A stretch of DNA of 64,000 nucleotides, taken from Lachnospiraceae bacterium (lineage in GTDB: Bacteria > Bacillota > Clostridia > Lachnospirales > Lachnospiraceae). The position numbers were made by a program, and so were the translations under genes. Where the stretch lies: assembly GCA_910576335.1 (NCBI GenBank), contig CAJTIU010000001.1, positions 310,001 through 374,000 on the forward strand, in the 5' to 3' direction. Positions 17,159 to 25,507 of this stretch are shown here, piece by piece; the first letter of the stretch is position 1; each line of letters begins with the position of its first letter. A model generated the notes under the pieces. That model made no database searches and had not been told where the DNA came from. It saw nothing but the letters and a program-made list of their open reading frames with translations.

Positions 17159-17784
17159 GACCATTCCGCAAACAGATCAGCTTTTCTAACTCTTTTTGCG
17201 CCTGGACGAGTTTGTAATGAATCCGTGAGAGGAACATTACAATTCTGGCTTGCTCTTCTGTGTCGCTGGGAAGAATATGAATTGTGCTAAAGAATCCATC
17301 GTTAGGTACATTGAGCAAGCCATGGTTTCTTGCGCCCTCAGCACATATTTCATTTACCCCTTGATACCATTGTGATGATTCAAAGTACCACTTAGCAAGA
17401 TCACTCATAACAACATTCTCGTTTATAGAAAAGCACAGATAGAGCGTAGATACAGCGCCTTTATCGTATAATTCAAGGCGTTTAATCGAGCCAAAAGGAT
17501 AATCGTTTGATGTGCTTCTATTATAGGCGTATTCTCCGTTATGTAGCAGATAATACCCACCCATATCTGTACTTGCGACAACCTTTGAGAAGAAGTTACG
17601 CTGATCTATCAATCCATATTGTGCAGATATGGTAAGAGGAATATCCGTAGTTCCGCTATTCTTCCTGGTGATACGAGTTGTGAAATCACTAAGTTTAAAT
17701 GCCTTCCACGATTTCTGTTCTTCTTTAGGGACAAGTCGCAATCTTTGAGAAAAAATAGCCTCAAATACACCTCTTTTATACTTC
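17136..17784 (-). pseudogene. hsdS: Silent half-hsdS cassette D (TRD2 only)
   Basis: Begins exactly at an IR2 repeat (17770-17785; AGAAGTATAAAAGAGG on the minus strand) just after an in-frame TAG, and continues KYKRGVFEAIF, then TRD2 starting SWKAFKLSDFTTRITRKN, to LLQQLFI. There is no TRD1 and no promoter or start; a TTG at 17741 would give only the TRD. It is a donor cassette for the C-terminal specificity half. Its TRD is homologous to TRD1 of cassette A, with the same order of motifs. Confidence 0.85.
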
Positions 17785-17819
17785 TAGCCAAGAAAGCAGA
17801 GTGATGTCCAAAGGAATAG

Positions 17820-17864
17820 AAATCCCTTGCAATAGCAGACGGTTCCTGCTACTGCAAGGGATTT
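17820..17864. terminator. Long hairpin between cassettes D and B
   Basis: AAATCCCTTGCA ... TGCAAGGGATTT with an inner TAGCAG/CTGCTA gives an 18-pair stem with one mismatch. On the plus strand it is followed by TGACTTTTTG. It probably insulates the silent cassettes from read-through. Confidence 0.7.
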
Positions 17865-17906
17865 TGACTTTTTGTTCTTGTTATATCTGAAAGAAAAATA
17901 AGCCTC

Positions 17907-17963
17907 AAGTAACGGTCAAAAGGGGAATGTGCCGAAGCTACGGTTTCCGGGGTTTGAGGGGGA
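17907..17963 (+). repeat. Shufflon repeat IR1, copy B
   Basis: 57 bases matching copies A and C with three substitutions. It is in direct orientation to A and inverted relative to C. Confidence 0.92.
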
Positions 17964-19146
17964 GTGGACAAAAAAACGGCTTTCTGAGGTTGCTACTGGT
18001 TTTGACTATGGTATGAACGCAGCTGCTATAAAATTCGATGGAACAAATCAATATATTCGTATAACAGACATTGATGATGAAAGTCGCTGTTACAATCAAT
18101 CCAATCCTGTTTCTCCGGCAGGAATACTTGATGAGAAATATCTTGTTGGTGTAAATGACATTTTATTTGCCAGAACCGGGGCAAGTACAGGTAAGAGTTA
18201 TCTTTATAAAGAAACTGATGGTAAACTATACTTTGCTGGTTTTCTTATCCGTGTAACAGTTAATGCAGAAAACAACAGCATATTCGTATTTAATACGACA
18301 CTAACTCAAAAATATAATAAATGGGTACAGTTAACTTCCATGCGTTCAGGACAACCGGGCATAAATTCACAGGAATACGCATCGTACACGGATTTTTACC
18401 CCATGTTAAATGAGCAAAACAAAATAGCAAAATTTTTGAATATGTTTGAACTTCGTATATCCAAGCAACGCCAACTTATAGAAACTCTCAAGAAGTATAA
18501 AAGAGGTTTATTATCTGCCATATTTCCTGAAAAAGACAAAGCTACACCTATATATCGTTTAAGCGAATTTACAGAACCTTGGGAACAGCGTAAGGCTGTG
18601 GATATCGCTGAATACTCAAAAGGAAACGGCTATTCTAAAAGCGATTTAACAGAGAGTGGAACGCCGATAATTCTATATGGCAGGCTTTATACAAAGTACC
18701 AATTTGTGATCAATGAAGTGGATACTTTTGCTATTCCGAAAGCGAGTGCTGTTTATAGCCAGGGGAACGAAGTGATAATTCCTGCTTCGGGTGAAACAGC
18801 GGAAGATATTGCAAGAGCATCAGCCGTTGAAAAACCTGGGGTTTTGTTGGGTGGCGACCTAAATATTCTCCGCCCATTTGACTTTATAAATCCATCTTTT
18901 TTGGCACTTGCTATTTCAAGCGGTGAACCGCAAAAAGAACTGGAAAAAAGAGCGCAGGGGAAATCGGTAGTTCATATCCATAATTCGGATATACAGGAAA
19001 TAATCATTTCCTATCCAGCAAGAATTGAGCAAGACCAAATTGTTGCTATTTTCCGTCGCCTTGACCACCTCATCACCCTTCATCAACGTGAACTGGAATT
19101 ATTTACAAAGTATAAGTTAGGACTGTTACAGCAACTCTTTATATAA
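17929..19146 (+). CDS. hsdS: Silent hsdS cassette B, full length, no start region
   Basis: 405 codons of complete HsdS. It starts with the IR1-encoded VPKLRFPGFEGEW-type constant region (here from a GTG within the repeat; a TAA lies in frame just upstream and no ATG precedes). TRD1 (about 12-150: TKKRLSEVATGFDYGMNAAAI) is followed by the spacer with ETLKKYKRGLLSAIF, then TRD2 (about 205-365: FTEPWEQRKAVDIAEYSKGNGY) and the LLQQLFI end. It has no promoter and lies opposite to the expressed hsdS, so it is read as a donor. Tail-to-tail overlap of eight bases with the expressed gene. Confidence 0.88.
   Translation: MPKLRFPGFEGEWTKKRLSEVATGFDYGMNAAAIKFDGTNQYIRITDIDDESRCYNQSNPVSPAGILDEKYLVGVNDILFARTGASTGKSYLYKETDGKLYFAGFLIRVTVNAENNSIFVFNTTLTQKYNKWVQLTSMRSGQPGINSQEYASYTDFYPMLNEQNKIAKFLNMFELRISKQRQLIETLKKYKRGLLSAIFPEKDKATPIYRLSEFTEPWEQRKAVDIAEYSKGNGYSKSDLTESGTPIILYGRLYTKYQFVINEVDTFAIPKASAVYSQGNEVIIPASGETAEDIARASAVEKPGVLLGGDLNILRPFDFINPSFLALAISSGEPQKELEKRAQGKSVVHIHNSDIQEIIISYPARIEQDQIVAIFRRLDHLITLHQRELELFTKYKLGLLQQLFI
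18481..18506 (+). repeat. Shufflon repeat IR2, copy B
   Basis: 26 bases starting GAAACTCTC and ending TATAAAAGAGG, an exact inverted copy of 19734-19759 in the expressed gene. Inversion between them exchanges TRD2 of B and of the expressed hsdS. Confidence 0.92.
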
Positions 19147-19160
19147 AAAGCTGCTGTAAC
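19125..19160. repeat. Imperfect inverted repeat at the B / expressed hsdS junction
   Basis: GTTACAGCAACTCTTT and its near-complement around 19145-19160 (two mismatches) encode the LLQQLFI tails of two convergent genes. It may also serve as a two-way terminator. Confidence 0.65.
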
Positions 19161-20314
19161 AAGTGTTTTTTTATTTCATTGATATAAGCTAAATATGTTT
19201 TATGCGCATATATTATATTATCATAATTAAAAAGGAAATTAGCAATTTTGTTCTGTTCGTCAATAGATGGTAACATTATTTCTTGATTCAATACGGTTTT
19301 ACGATCTATTCCTTCAATTAGTCCTGTTGCTGCTTGCTTTATTCTATTTGACAAATAAAGTGTTAAATAAAAGCAGAAATCCTTCGTTATTGCGGAATTG
19401 CACTGTAATGCCATGAATTGTCGTGCAATATGGGCTTCTTTTTGTGTCAACTTAACAACTGCACCTGACCCAGATCCCTTGCAAACAAGTAATGTATCAT
19501 CTTTATATGCCATACAACGAGGTTTTGTAGTCCATCTTGAAACTACAGTTTTGTCATCAACAATACAACTTGCCCCAGTCATATATGGTATGCCAGTACC
19601 ATTATCATTATAATCAGATGGTACAAAGTCCTGACCAGATTGTAATGTGATAACATCTCCCATATAACATTTTTTCCATTGGGATTCTTTACAACTAATA
19701 ATTCGTTTTCTCTCAAAAAGAGATTTAATGACTCCTCTTTTATACTTCTTGAGAGTTTCAACAAGTTCCTTCTGTGTTGCAATCCGATTCGATAGCAACG
19801 ACAAAAATTTAGCTATTTGCTGCTGCTCCAGTATAGAAGGTACGGCAGTATTATATTGTAATATATGCGCTTTATCCCCACGGGGCATTTTTGAGCCTTT
19901 AACACCGCCCATAACATAATCAATAAACTTATTCTGGGCAACAAGGAAATAAAAAAAGACATTATCAATTTCTTGTGGTTTTAGAACAAGTACATCTGCA
20001 TTACAAGCCCCATCCATATCAGACTGCCATATTTTCTTCAAATAAGGGCGAATATTAGCAATCAAAATATCACCCTTTGTAAATTCAGTTCCATCTACCA
20101 TTGTTTTGCTGTCCTCAAATGGTACGATTCCGCCGAAATTCTGTTCAATATTTTCAGTGCTTACAAAATGGTTTTTCGTAACTCTTGTTTTATCCTTTCC
20201 ATAAATAGCAAGATTTCCGAGTTCTGTATTTTCCCATTCCCCCTCAAACCCCGGAAACCGCAGCTTCGGCACGTTCCCCTCTTGACCGTTACTTAAGGAT
20301 CTATTTTCACCCAT
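19139..20314 (-). CDS. hsdS: Expressed HsdS, type I specificity subunit of the shufflon
   Basis: 391 residues. It is the only copy joined to hsdM: its ATG overlaps the hsdM stop (TAATG at 20312-20316), so translation is coupled. It begins MGENRSLSNGQEGNVPKLRFP; the part from LSNGQ onward is the mobile constant region. TRD1 (about 28-180) starts WENTELGNLAIYGKDKTR. The central spacer carries ETLKKYKRGVIKSLF. TRD2 (about 215-365) starts WKKCYMGDVITLQSGQD. The sequence is one snapshot: with three TRD1 and four TRD2 sources in the array, up to twelve combinations are conceivable. Confidence 0.93.
   Translation of the reverse strand: MGENRSLSNGQEGNVPKLRFPGFEGEWENTELGNLAIYGKDKTRVTKNHFVSTENIEQNFGGIVPFEDSKTMVDGTEFTKGDILIANIRPYLKKIWQSDMDGACNADVLVLKPQEIDNVFFYFLVAQNKFIDYVMGGVKGSKMPRGDKAHILQYNTAVPSILEQQQIAKFLSLLSNRIATQKELVETLKKYKRGVIKSLFERKRIISCKESQWKKCYMGDVITLQSGQDFVPSDYNDNGTGIPYMTGASCIVDDKTVVSRWTTKPRCMAYKDDTLLVCKGSGSGAVVKLTQKEAHIARQFMALQCNSAITKDFCFYLTLYLSNRIKQAATGLIEGIDRKTVLNQEIMLPSIDEQNKIANFLFNYDNIIYAHKTYLAYINEIKKHLLQQLFI
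19734..19759 (-). repeat. Shufflon repeat IR2, copy C (in the expressed gene)
   Basis: Exact reverse complement of copy B (18481-18506), in the spacer between TRD1 and TRD2. Confidence 0.92.
20238..20295 (-). repeat. Shufflon repeat IR1, copy C (in the expressed gene)
   Basis: 58 bases identical to copy A in inverted orientation, starting seven codons after the expressed hsdS start. Inversion here keeps the hsdM-coupled start and the first residues in place and swaps everything behind them. Confidence 0.95.
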
Positions 20315-21900
20315 TATCTGCCCTCCACTTCAAAGGGGAAATCCAGCCCCAATTCATCAAAATATGGTTTCAGCTGTGCGTCGATCTCCCTTATTTCAGC
20401 TTGCAGCTTTCGGATTTCTCCAGCCACTTCGTTTAAATCTATTTCTTCCTCCGGCTCAAATGTATCAACATACCGGGGGATATTCATGTTATAGCCGTTT
20501 TCCTCAATTTCCGACATTTCCGCCACATGGCAGAATTTATCAATATCCTTCCGCCCCTTATAGGCTTCCACAATCTTATTGATATGTACATCCTCTAATG
20601 TGTTCTGGTTCTTTCCCGGCTTATACTCTTTGGAAGCGTCAATAAACAGCACATTACCCGCGTTTCCATTCCTTTTTGATTTCAGGACAAGCAGGCATAC
20701 CGGGATCGATGTGCCATGGAACAGATTGGCCGGAAGCCCGATCACTGCATCCAAGCGATTCAGATCTCTCACAATGTATTTACGAATTGCTTCTTCTGCG
20801 CCGCCCCGGAACAATACACCATGGGGGAGCAGTACGGCAATCCGCCCGTCATCCGGATCCATATGGTAAATCATGTGTTCCAGGAACGCAAAATCCGCAT
20901 GGCTTTTAGGCGCAAGTTTCCCAGCGCCTGAATAGCGGGGATCATCTTCAAATGACTTGTCCGCGGACCATTTCAGTGAGTACGGCGGATTACAGACCTG
21001 TACCGTCATTTTTACATCGCCGTAGCAGTCATTTTTCAGGGTATCGCCTTTATAAATATCGAACCTCTGGTATTCGATATCGTGCATAAGCATATTCATG
21101 CGGGCAAGGTTGTACGTACTCGCGTTGTTTTCCTGTCCGTAAAAATGTCCGACTTTCCCGGAAGTCAGATGTTTCTTGACCTCCAGGAGCATGGAGGCAG
21201 ATCCGCAGGTGCAGTCCCCGACTGTTTTCGCCTCGTCCAAACCGACGGTCGCCAATATCGCGCATAGTTTACTCGGCCCGGCGGGGGTAAAGAACTCACC
21301 GCCCTTTTTCCCTGCGTCAGAAGCAAAAAGTCCAATCAGGATCATATAAGCAGTCCCCAGCACATCAAACCTGGATTCTTCCAGCATGAAATCAATATCC
21401 GCAATACGGGACATTACCTTGGAGATCAGCTCTGTCCTCTCAGACACAACATCACCCAGATCAGGATCTTGCAGCTTCATGTCATTGAAAAGCCCTGTGA
21501 AATCCTGTTCGGATGCCTGCCCCATTGTAGAGCCTGTCAGATCGCTGATCGCCCGTTCCAGATCCTCTATGGAGAAATTCCCCTGGTTAATCTGCTCAAT
21601 CAGGTTTTTGTAAAGATACTGCGGCTTGATGATGTATCCCAAACGGTTCAAAGACCATTTTTCCACAATCGGACGGAAGTTCTCGTCGGCATGGGCGGTT
21701 TCATAGGTCATGCCGTCATTCTTCAGCAATTCGTCCATGTAGGATTCCGTCCGTTCCGACAAATATCTATAAAAAATAATTCCCAAAATGTAATTTTTAA
21801 ATTTGCTTGCGTCCATATTGCCGCGCAGATCATTGGCAATCGCCCACAGCTTATTGGACAGCTCGCTTGCCTGGCTCTGGTAAGTGTTATCTTCCGCCAT
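20314..21900 (-). CDS. hsdM: Type I N6-adenine methyltransferase HsdM
   Basis: 528 residues, full length. N-terminal helical domain (about 1-150: LSNKLWAIANDLRGNMDASKF). AdoMet motif I GDCTCGSASML (about 225), which departs from the commoner DPxxGSGG but matches one HsdM subfamily. Catalytic NPPY (VCNPPYSLKW, about 307). C-terminal coiled part with VAGEIRKLQAEIREIDAQLKPY, which contacts HsdS. It is two bases from hsdR and overlaps hsdS, so hsdR-hsdM-hsdS is a single operon. It makes the modification methylase with HsdS, and the restriction enzyme when HsdR joins. Confidence 0.95.
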   Translation of the reverse strand: MAEDNTYQSQASELSNKLWAIANDLRGNMDASKFKNYILGIIFYRYLSERTESYMDELLKNDGMTYETAHADENFRPIVEKWSLNRLGYIIKPQYLYKNLIEQINQGNFSIEDLERAISDLTGSTMGQASEQDFTGLFNDMKLQDPDLGDVVSERTELISKVMSRIADIDFMLEESRFDVLGTAYMILIGLFASDAGKKGGEFFTPAGPSKLCAILATVGLDEAKTVGDCTCGSASMLLEVKKHLTSGKVGHFYGQENNASTYNLARMNMLMHDIEYQRFDIYKGDTLKNDCYGDVKMTVQVCNPPYSLKWSADKSFEDDPRYSGAGKLAPKSHADFAFLEHMIYHMDPDDGRIAVLLPHGVLFRGGAEEAIRKYIVRDLNRLDAVIGLPANLFHGTSIPVCLLVLKSKRNGNAGNVLFIDASKEYKPGKNQNTLEDVHINKIVEAYKGRKDIDKFCHVAEMSEIEENGYNMNIPRYVDTFEPEEEIDLNEVAGEIRKLQAEIREIDAQLKPYFDELGLDFPFEVEGR

Positions 21901-21902
21901 GA

Positions 21903-24818
21903 TTATTCTCCTTCTGCCTTATACTTTTTATATAATTCCACGATAAAATTCTTGATATTGTCAATCAGGGCTGTAAGCCTCAGAAGCCCAAGGTTCAGAT
22001 AGCCCACCTTGCTTCTGATCTCTTCCTCCGTAATGCTGCCGTTAAAGCTATACTCGGAGAACAGGCCAAAGACAATCTTCTCGTCCAGCTGGTTTTTGTA
22101 TGAAAATTCCTCTATCTCCGCATTTAACGAATCCTTCTCAAACTGCTCATATTCCTTCTGGATATCCGCATCCTCCGGCAGGTCGAAAAACCTGGTCTGT
22201 ATAAACTGTACCATCAAATCCTTTTTAAAGCGCATGGCCTCATTGTCAGAGCGTTCTATCTCCCTCAATATCAGATCTATGTCACGCTGCCGTTCTTCCG
22301 GGGTGCTGTCCCGGTGCATATTTTTCAGCAGATTCAGGATATATATAACATTGATTCTGTCCGTGCGCACAAGCTCTATATCAAAATCAACATCTATTGG
22401 CACAGGGACTTTTTCTTTCCCATTTTTCTGCCCTGCCTGGTCATAAAAATACAGATACCAGGTTTTATACGCTTCATATTCGTCCTCGTCTAACGCAATC
22501 GCAAGATCGTCCCAGGAAAACTTGGAAAATGTTTTCAGCGTGGCAAGCGTCTGGGATAACCGCCGGAAAGAAAGGATAAACATACGTATCGTATCTTCGC
22601 TCTGTAAGTTTCCCGCGTCCTCCGGCGTTTCCGCTACCTTCCGCACCGTGGGGACCTGGTTCAGCCATTGGTTTACATAGTATTCATAATTCTGCAACAG
22701 GTACTCGTTCGGATCCCCGTCGCCGGAAAACAGGCGCAGTGCATCATCCTGGGCTTTTTTGATATTCCGGTATGTGACGATCTGCCCAAACTGCTTCGTG
22801 ACCTTATCCACCCGGTTTGTCCGGCTGTATGCCTGCACAAGCGTATGCCATACCAGGTTCTTATCCAGATACAGCGTGTTGCATGGCTTCGCGTCAAAGC
22901 CTGTTAAGAACATATTCACCACAAGAAGAATGTCTATCTGGGGCAGGTTTTTCTGCTTCATCCTTTTGGAAATATCCTTCCGGTATGCGTCAAATGTATC
23001 TGTTTTAAACGACGTATTAAACATTCCATTGTAGTCGTCCATAATACGGTCTAAAAGTTCACGGGAATGCTCGTCGCCGCCCTCGTCCATATCTTCATTG
23101 GCTCCAAAACTGAAAATAGCAGCTATGCGCAGCTGTTCGCTTTCCGGGTGTTCCTTATTGAGTTTCTGGAACAGGTCGTAATATTTCCCAAGCGTTGGTA
23201 TCTTATCCACCGCGAAGATTGCCGTATATATGTCCTTCCCCTGCGGGTGGACGTGCTGCCCGTGATGTTCCATGATATGCCTCGCGATATTCTCATACCG
23301 CTCGTCATCATGGTATAAGTTCGTCATATCTATATTGTGCTGCCGGCAATAATCAGGATCGTCAATATACTCTGGGTTGATGCCCTTATCGGCAATCGTT
23401 TTCGCCCAGATTGTCCTCTGGTATTCCACAGAGAACCGAAGCACATTTCCGTCCGCGATTGCGTCCTTAATCATATACTTGTGCAGGCAGGCATCCATCT
23501 TCCCGGCATTGAAAAGATCTGCCGTCGTCCGCCCGTCCGCCCCTTTGTTTTTCTCAAAGATAGGCGTTCCCGTAAACCCGATATAATTCGCGTTCGCGAA
23601 ATGTCTTTTTATATCCGAGTGCATTTTCCCGAACTGGCTCCGGTGGCACTCGTCTATGATGAACACAACTTTCTGCTGGCGGTAGGTATCCATTAGTTCC
23701 GCGTATTTCTGGTTCCGCACGGCAATCGCCAGTTTCTGGATGGTGGTGACAATCAGCTTCCGGTCTTTCTCCCGTAGCTGGCTCACCAAAACCTCCGTTT
23801 TATCCGTGCGGTCAATGCAGTCCTTTTCAAAGCTGTTGTACTCGTCAACCGTCTGATCATCCAGGTCTTTCCGGTCAATCAGGAAAATAACTTTATCTAT
23901 CCTGTTTTCGTCCCGGAGGAGCTGCGCCAGCTTGAAACTTGTCAGTGTTTTGCCCGACCCGGTGCAGGCAAAGACATACCCATCCTTATTCGCCTCCAGC
24001 ACCCTTTGTTTTGCCGCTTTCACAGCATAGATCTGGTACGGGCGCATGACCATAAGGACCGGCTCTGAAATCTTCACCACCATATATTTTAGCAGCATAT
24101 CCGTAACCGCGACCTTCCGGAAAAAATCCCCGGTAAAGTCAAAAAGTTTATTGATACGCTTATTCAGCTCGTCCGTCCAGAAAAACACAAGGCTTTTCAA
24201 AATCGGGTTATACTCGCCGTTTGCTATCTCATTCTCATTAGAGAAATATTTTGTCTGGACGCTGTTGGAAACAACAAAAAGCTGTAAGTACCGGAAGATT
24301 CCCCTGAACGAAAATTTTCGGTATCTGTTAATCTGGTTGATTGCCTCATTTATTTCCACTCCAGGGCGTTTCAGTTCAATTTGGATCAGTGGAAGCCCGT
24401 TAATAAGCACGGTGACATCATAGCGGTTTTTATAAACCACATCTTCCTTGTGGGCGGGATCCATCGTAACCTGATGTGTGACCTGAAAAATATTCCTGGT
24501 TGAATCATCCACCAGAAAATCCATATATACGGTTTCGTTGTTATCCAATAGGAGAATATACTGATCCCTGAGAATCTTAGCCGATTCATATACGGTATGG
24601 TTATCCATGTAGGTAATAAGGCGTGAAAACTCCGAATCAGAAAGTACGGCTTCCCCTTTTTTCTCAATAAGTTTTTCTTTGTTAAAGAGAGCGATCTGTT
24701 TCCTGAAATTAGAAAGCACGCCTTCATAGTTTTTCAGATCGACATAGCTGTATCCAATCTCACAAAGACGTTCTATAAACAGTTCCTCAACTTCATATTC
24801 TGATTGTACCTTCGGCAT
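21903..24818 (-). CDS. hsdR: Type I restriction endonuclease subunit HsdR
   Basis: 971 residues. The N-terminal nuclease domain has LIQIELKRPG (about 148-157, the E-x-K of PD-(D/E)XK) and FSFRGIFRYLQLFVVSN. The superfamily 2 helicase core has Walker A FACTGSGKT (about 280), FIIDECHRSQFG (DEAD-like box DECH, about 372) and FTGTPIF. The second RecA domain has VNMFLTGFDAKP and QAYSRTNRV (motif VI). The C-terminal helical region binds HsdM. All key residues are present, so the enzyme should translocate and cut unmodified DNA. It is first in the operon, 137 bases after the HTH gene. Confidence 0.95.
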   Translation of the reverse strand: MPKVQSEYEVEELFIERLCEIGYSYVDLKNYEGVLSNFRKQIALFNKEKLIEKKGEAVLSDSEFSRLITYMDNHTVYESAKILRDQYILLLDNNETVYMDFLVDDSTRNIFQVTHQVTMDPAHKEDVVYKNRYDVTVLINGLPLIQIELKRPGVEINEAINQINRYRKFSFRGIFRYLQLFVVSNSVQTKYFSNENEIANGEYNPILKSLVFFWTDELNKRINKLFDFTGDFFRKVAVTDMLLKYMVVKISEPVLMVMRPYQIYAVKAAKQRVLEANKDGYVFACTGSGKTLTSFKLAQLLRDENRIDKVIFLIDRKDLDDQTVDEYNSFEKDCIDRTDKTEVLVSQLREKDRKLIVTTIQKLAIAVRNQKYAELMDTYRQQKVVFIIDECHRSQFGKMHSDIKRHFANANYIGFTGTPIFEKNKGADGRTTADLFNAGKMDACLHKYMIKDAIADGNVLRFSVEYQRTIWAKTIADKGINPEYIDDPDYCRQHNIDMTNLYHDDERYENIARHIMEHHGQHVHPQGKDIYTAIFAVDKIPTLGKYYDLFQKLNKEHPESEQLRIAAIFSFGANEDMDEGGDEHSRELLDRIMDDYNGMFNTSFKTDTFDAYRKDISKRMKQKNLPQIDILLVVNMFLTGFDAKPCNTLYLDKNLVWHTLVQAYSRTNRVDKVTKQFGQIVTYRNIKKAQDDALRLFSGDGDPNEYLLQNYEYYVNQWLNQVPTVRKVAETPEDAGNLQSEDTIRMFILSFRRLSQTLATLKTFSKFSWDDLAIALDEDEYEAYKTWYLYFYDQAGQKNGKEKVPVPIDVDFDIELVRTDRINVIYILNLLKNMHRDSTPEERQRDIDLILREIERSDNEAMRFKKDLMVQFIQTRFFDLPEDADIQKEYEQFEKDSLNAEIEEFSYKNQLDEKIVFGLFSEYSFNGSITEEEIRSKVGYLNLGLLRLTALIDNIKNFIVELYKKYKAEGE

Positions 24819-24955
24819 GGCAGCTGTCCCCCATTCGTTTTTATTGAAATAGGCATCCGATAAATAACATACATCCTTTACTTTTATGCTTGAGGATCTT
24901 TTTACTGTAAGCGGCTGCTGTCCGGCTTCATTTTATTACAGCTTTTCGGAAGGTA

Positions 24956-25168
24956 TCATCCCTTATTCTCCCGCACAGCCTCACAAATATCGCCAATACC
25001 GCAATCCAGGTAATCACAAATACGCAACAGGACAGAGAGGGCAACTTCTTCCCCCTTCGTGAGCTTGCTTACCGTGCTTGGCGATAACCCGATCTCCTGG
25101 CGCAGGATTGATTTTGGTATGTCCCGCTCAATCAGTAATACCCATAGTTTTTTGTAGCTTATTTTCAT
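24956..25168 (-). CDS. Small Cro/CI-type HTH regulator, possible controller of the hsd operon
   Basis: 70 residues from the ATG at 25168, which has GAGGTG seven bases upstream (an earlier ATG at 25183 overlaps that site). A single helix-turn-helix domain of the YozG-like type: KKLWVLLIERDIPKSILRQEIGLSPSTVSKLTKGEEVALSVLLRICDYLDCGIGDI. It stands directly upstream of hsdR on the same strand. The position resembles controller proteins of restriction systems, which delay HsdR until methylation is complete. That role is inferred; no operator could be defined with confidence in the 137-base gap. Confidence 0.8.
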   Translation of the reverse strand: MKISYKKLWVLLIERDIPKSILRQEIGLSPSTVSKLTKGEEVALSVLLRICDYLDCGIGDICEAVRENKG

Positions 25169-25305
25169 CAGAAAGCACCTCACTCATTCCGTAGTCATGA
25201 GAGTTGCTACAATTATACCCGAATAATTCCGCAATATCAATAGCCACGTATGATTATCCGTAAAAAAGTCCACGTTCTCGTAATCCTCAAGTCAGCGGCA
25301 AGCAA

Positions 25306-25340
25306 TGGATAAAAATATCCTTTACGGATATTTTTATCCA
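25306..25340. repeat. Perfect 15-bp stem hairpin
   Basis: TGGATAAAAATATCC and its exact complement around a TTTAC loop. It lies between divergently placed modules and could be a bidirectional terminator for the HTH/hsd side or part of an origin. Confidence 0.75.
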
Positions 25341-25370
25341 CCGCTCGCCCGCCTGCGGCGTTCTTGCTTT

Positions 25371-25464
25371 GCTTGTTGGGGATACCCCAAACCCCGGCAA
25401 AACGCGCTGACGCTTTTTTGCGAACACACCTTACGGTGTGGCTTTGCGCAGGTGAAGCCTGCGC
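25371..25464. promoter_or_regulatory. Cluster of short palindromes, candidate transfer origin or its remnant
   Basis: Within 94 non-coding bases there are TTGGGG-ATA-CCCCAA (25376-25390), CACACC-TTAC-GGTGTG (25425-25440) and GCGCAGG-TGAAG-CCTGCGC (25446-25464), next to the 15-bp hairpin at 25306. Such dense small stems around a G-run/C-run are typical of oriT regions recognised by MOBP/MOBQ-type relaxases. No nic site could be proven and the relaxase is 5 kb away. The 25184-25507 interval has no gene. Confidence 0.35.
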
Positions 25465-25507
25465 CTACTCCTTCCAGTCGCCCGCTACACTCCATATGTC
25501 GAACCAG

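Noticed and set aside
17136-19146. Silent hsdS copies as independent expressed genes
   Set aside because: Their reading frames enter the shared repeat without an ATG, promoter or good ribosome binding site; only the hsdM-coupled copy has these.
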